Assembly (NCBI GenBank): GCA_022701275.1
Contig: CP031740.1
Coordinates: 3,731,001-3,795,000 of the forward strand
DNA length: 64,000 bases
Source of the DNA: Microcoleus vaginatus PCC 9802
Lineage (GTDB): Bacteria; Cyanobacteriota; Cyanobacteriia; Cyanobacteriales; Microcoleaceae
Reading direction: 5' to 3'
Position numbers and translations under genes: made by a program. How positions within the stretch are numbered: position 1 is the first letter of the stretch; each line of letters opens with the position of its first letter. The notes under the pieces were generated by a model that ran no database searches, was not told the DNA's origin, and was given only the letters and a program-made list of their open reading frames with translations. Below are positions 62,169 through 64,000 of this stretch, piece by piece.

Positions 62169-62441
62169 ATGAAATTCGAGTGGGATGAAAACAAGGCTGC
62201 GGTAAATTTGTCCAAGCATGGCATCTCATTTGAGGAAGCCAGAACGGTTTTTGACGATCCCCTCTACGTCGATTTCTACGATCCGGATCACTCTGATGAA
62301 GAAGATCGCTATATTATTGTTGGAGAGTCCCAGCAAGGTAATTTATTGATAGTGTCGTATACAGAAAGAGCAGATTTTATTCGTTTGATTAGCGCCAGGA
62401 AAGTAACACGAGTGGAGCGAGAAGTTTATGAAGAAGGATGA
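62169..62441 (+). CDS. brnT: BrnT-family toxin
   Basis: A 90-residue BrnT-type ribonuclease toxin: FEWDENKAAVNLSKHGISFEEARTVFDDP at the start (split), then EDRYIIVGESQQGNLLIVSYTERADFIRLISARKVTRVER, the full family order. The antitoxin gene overlaps its end by 14 bases. Intact. Confidence 0.93.
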   Translation: MKFEWDENKAAVNLSKHGISFEEARTVFDDPLYVDFYDPDHSDEEDRYIIVGESQQGNLLIVSYTERADFIRLISARKVTRVEREVYEEG

Positions 62442-62649
62442 AACAGGGATGGACGATGATCTTCGGTCGGAATATGATTTGAGGAAGTTGAGTGTAAGAA
62501 GGGTAGGATCTGGACGAAAGACCTTTGGTGGTGTAAATATTCGTTTAGAACCGGATGTTGCAGAGATGTTTCCCGATTCTGAAGCAGTAAATGAAGCTCT
62601 ACGGTTTTTGATTAGAATTACTAAAGAAAACGTGGTGTCGGAGAAATAA
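62428..62649 (+). CDS. brnA: BrnA-type antitoxin
   Basis: A 73-residue partner of brnT, overlapping its 3' end. The N-terminal part DDDLRSEYDLRKLSVRRVGSG is the toxin-binding segment typical of antitoxins next to BrnT; the C-terminal VNIRLEPDVAEMFPDSEAVNEALRFLI looks like a ribbon-helix-helix DNA-binding domain, so it likely represses the operon. Confidence 0.85.
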   Translation: MKKDETGMDDDLRSEYDLRKLSVRRVGSGRKTFGGVNIRLEPDVAEMFPDSEAVNEALRFLIRITKENVVSEK

Positions 62650-62689
62650 GCTTAAAGTCTTTGTAGCCACTTTCCCAAGGATAAATTAA

Positions 62690-63655
62690 TTAGAAACTCC
62701 AAAATATTAGATTCATGTGTGGCTGAGTTATCTCAGTTACATAGTGTTTTAAATGCCAAGTTTGAGCTTCCCAATCAGAAGCAGAATAACGAGAACCCAC
62801 CGGCCAGTGGCGAAGATAGGAATACTCATCTATTTTGCTAAGAGATAAAGCATCATTCTGCTTTCGGTTATAAATCGCCCTTCTCCCAACCCTGTTACAG
62901 TTATCTCTGCAAGGGGAAAGAGGTAGCCATAACATGAGTGCTGGTCTAATATAACCTTCCCTTGCTCTTCTATCTACACAAATCTGAGCGCATAGTTTAC
63001 TTTTACCTTTACCATAGCTAATGCTTTGAGAGCGAATTATTTCTTGCATACGGGTGTCAAATCTGAGAATCTTCTCCCGAATTCTCTTGATTATCTGCTG
63101 TTCGTCATCAATAAACTTCTTGAGTAGATTCCGAAACTCTCTGGGTGGCTTCGGTATATTATCAGTGCTTTCTCTTGGATGATATGTAATTTATACTTGT
63201 GAAATATGTTGAGTATCTACATCTTTCAGTTGTAAATTTAAGTGGTTCTCAGAAAGAACGATCGCAAATTGCAAAAACTGAAAAAATAGCCCGTGATATT
63301 TCCTGTCTGTAAAATTATATCTGTGAAATTTTGGCGCAATTGCTATTAACCGAACAGGTGGAGCGTAATCCACGCGATCGGCAAAAGGTTTGTGTTCTAA
63401 CAAAGCATCGTAATAACGGGTTAACTGCTGAACGACATATCTATCTTCGCCGTTTTTCAACTCCAGCACAACTAACCGTTTATTCTCGTCCACCGCTATA
63501 ATATCGCATCTTTGCTCGTTGACAGTGAATTGCCGCTTGATGACTGTTAAACCGAGCAAACTTTACAAGTGAACTTCGACAAAATCCTCTAAGGCTTCTT
63601 CATTTGCAAATTCCCACCCAGACCCTGTTTTCCTCAATGCGGCGCTACTTAGCAT
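62690..63655 (-). pseudogene. NucS/DUF91-type endonuclease-like gene with two in-frame stops
   Basis: One frame of 322 codons starting ATG LSSAALRKTGSGWEFANEEA, continuing DFVEVHL-stop-SLLGLTVIKRQFTVNEQRCD, then IIAVDENKRLVVLELKNGEDRYVVQQLTRYYDAL (split; PD-(D/E)xK-like Asp and ELK) to HISQV-stop-ITYHPRE, and on to a helical part with TRMQEIIRSQSISYGKGKSKLCA. Both stops are TAA (63563-63565 and 63191-63193) in one frame, with no shift. The content resembles cyanobacterial DUF91-type proteins. Probably a recently inactivated gene. Confidence 0.75.
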
Positions 63656-63786
63656 TTTGACAATTTTTAAAGTCTTTAACCAATTTTACCACTAATGTCT
63701 GTAGTCCGCCGGGGTTTAAATAAACCCCGATCGCCCTGACAGCTTCCCAGCCATCCCGCAACAAAATCGCCTTTAAGTGGGAGCGC

Positions 63787-63792
63787 TATAAT
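63787..63792 (+). promoter_or_regulatory. probable -10 element
   Basis: TATAAT within GCGCTATAATAGTAAC, 45 bases upstream of the ATG at 63837. No strong -35 hexamer is evident. Confidence 0.5.
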
Positions 63793-63836
63793 AGTAACTA
63801 TTCGACACTCCCACCTCTTGACCAATCCTTAAAAAT

Positions 63837-64000
63837 ATGCTCATCAGTGAAAGCGATCGCGCTACCATTCGCTCAGTCGTTGAACAGCAACTACAAGCAT
63901 TTCAAAAAGACGATGCTGCGCTCGCTTTTTCCTTCGCCAGTCCCGGAATTCAGCAGCAGTTTCGCACAGCCGAAAACTTTATGCAGATGGTAAAAATTGC
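63837..64000 (+). CDS. DUF4864-like protein, 5' part (runs off the window)
   Basis: The first 54 codons of a gene cut by the window edge: ESDRATIRSVVEQQLQAFQKDD, then AFSFASPGIQQQF and AENFMQMVK. This is the start of the DUF4864 pattern (IxxQLxAFxxDDxxxAFxxASPxIxxxFG). Function unknown; the family is often secreted or lumenal, but no signal peptide is visible here. Confidence 0.75.
   Translation, partial: MLISESDRATIRSVVEQQLQAFQKDDAALAFSFASPGIQQQFRTAENFMQMVKI

Overview
The window is a cyanobacterial chromosome segment. It carries psbA (photosystem II D1), psb30, pdhB-secD-secF, cyanobacterial-type multi-PAS histidine kinases, many copies of the HIP1-type octamer GCGATCGC, and dense short repeats with a 7-nt period. 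Gene style and repeat load resemble filamentous non-heterocystous Oscillatoriales (Microcoleus/Oscillatoria/Phormidium type). That placement is inference; nothing in the window fixes the species. No rRNA, tRNA or CRISPR array was seen.

Layout. 0-13 kb is mostly core: a YkgJ-type Cys-cluster protein, psb30, recJ, a bestrophin channel, lnt broken by a frameshift at a G/C-tract repeat, psbA (the E130 high-light type with an HLR1-like site upstream), a HIT protein, the ComM/YifB ATPase and an HD-domain protein. 13-16.9 kb is repeat-rich and gene-poor: a proline-rich membrane protein, an 11-bp-period repeat array, a deleted IS701-type element with intact ends, and a DUF4342 protein. 16.9-29 kb holds a CBS-like/histidine kinase, pdhB-secD-secF, a Uma2 protein, NACHT-hicB-hicA, an SH3 protein, a VanX-like dipeptidase and purB.

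29-34.6 kb is the accessory core. A compact Type II restriction-modification module (controller, double-zinc HNH nuclease, C5 methyltransferase) sits between the real purB 5' end and a second, diverged purB 5' fragment. Next come an orphan hicB-like gene, a second copy of the methyltransferase C-terminal third, an alpha/beta hydrolase, and a dead hsdM. This looks like repeated gain and loss of restriction systems at one spot.

34.9-49 kb returns to housekeeping: a metallophosphoesterase, DUF3891, a lipid kinase, a RemA-like protein, an ABC exporter, a flavin amine oxidase, a repeat/PPC protein, ribD, a two-gene photolyase-like pair in reversed domain order with a candidate Fe-S cysteine set, and a cyclic-nucleotide-binding protein. 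49.5-64 kb has an outer-membrane-like protein, a MazF-type toxin-antitoxin pair, sbcC, a LOV/multi-PAS kinase beside a CHASE adenylate cyclase, yebC, a histidine phosphatase, brnT/brnA, an endonuclease-like gene with two in-frame stops, and the start of a DUF4864-type gene running off the edge.

Light and signalling recur: psbA with a high-light site, a LOV kinase, an adenylate cyclase with a separate cNMP-binding protein, and photolyase-like proteins. Defence and addiction genes also recur: R-M, a dead hsdM, NACHT, and four toxin-antitoxin-type loci. Best candidates for something undescribed are the split photolyase pair, the R-M module with its long target duplication and partial methyltransferase copy, the large inverted-repeat element family, and the 11-bp array.
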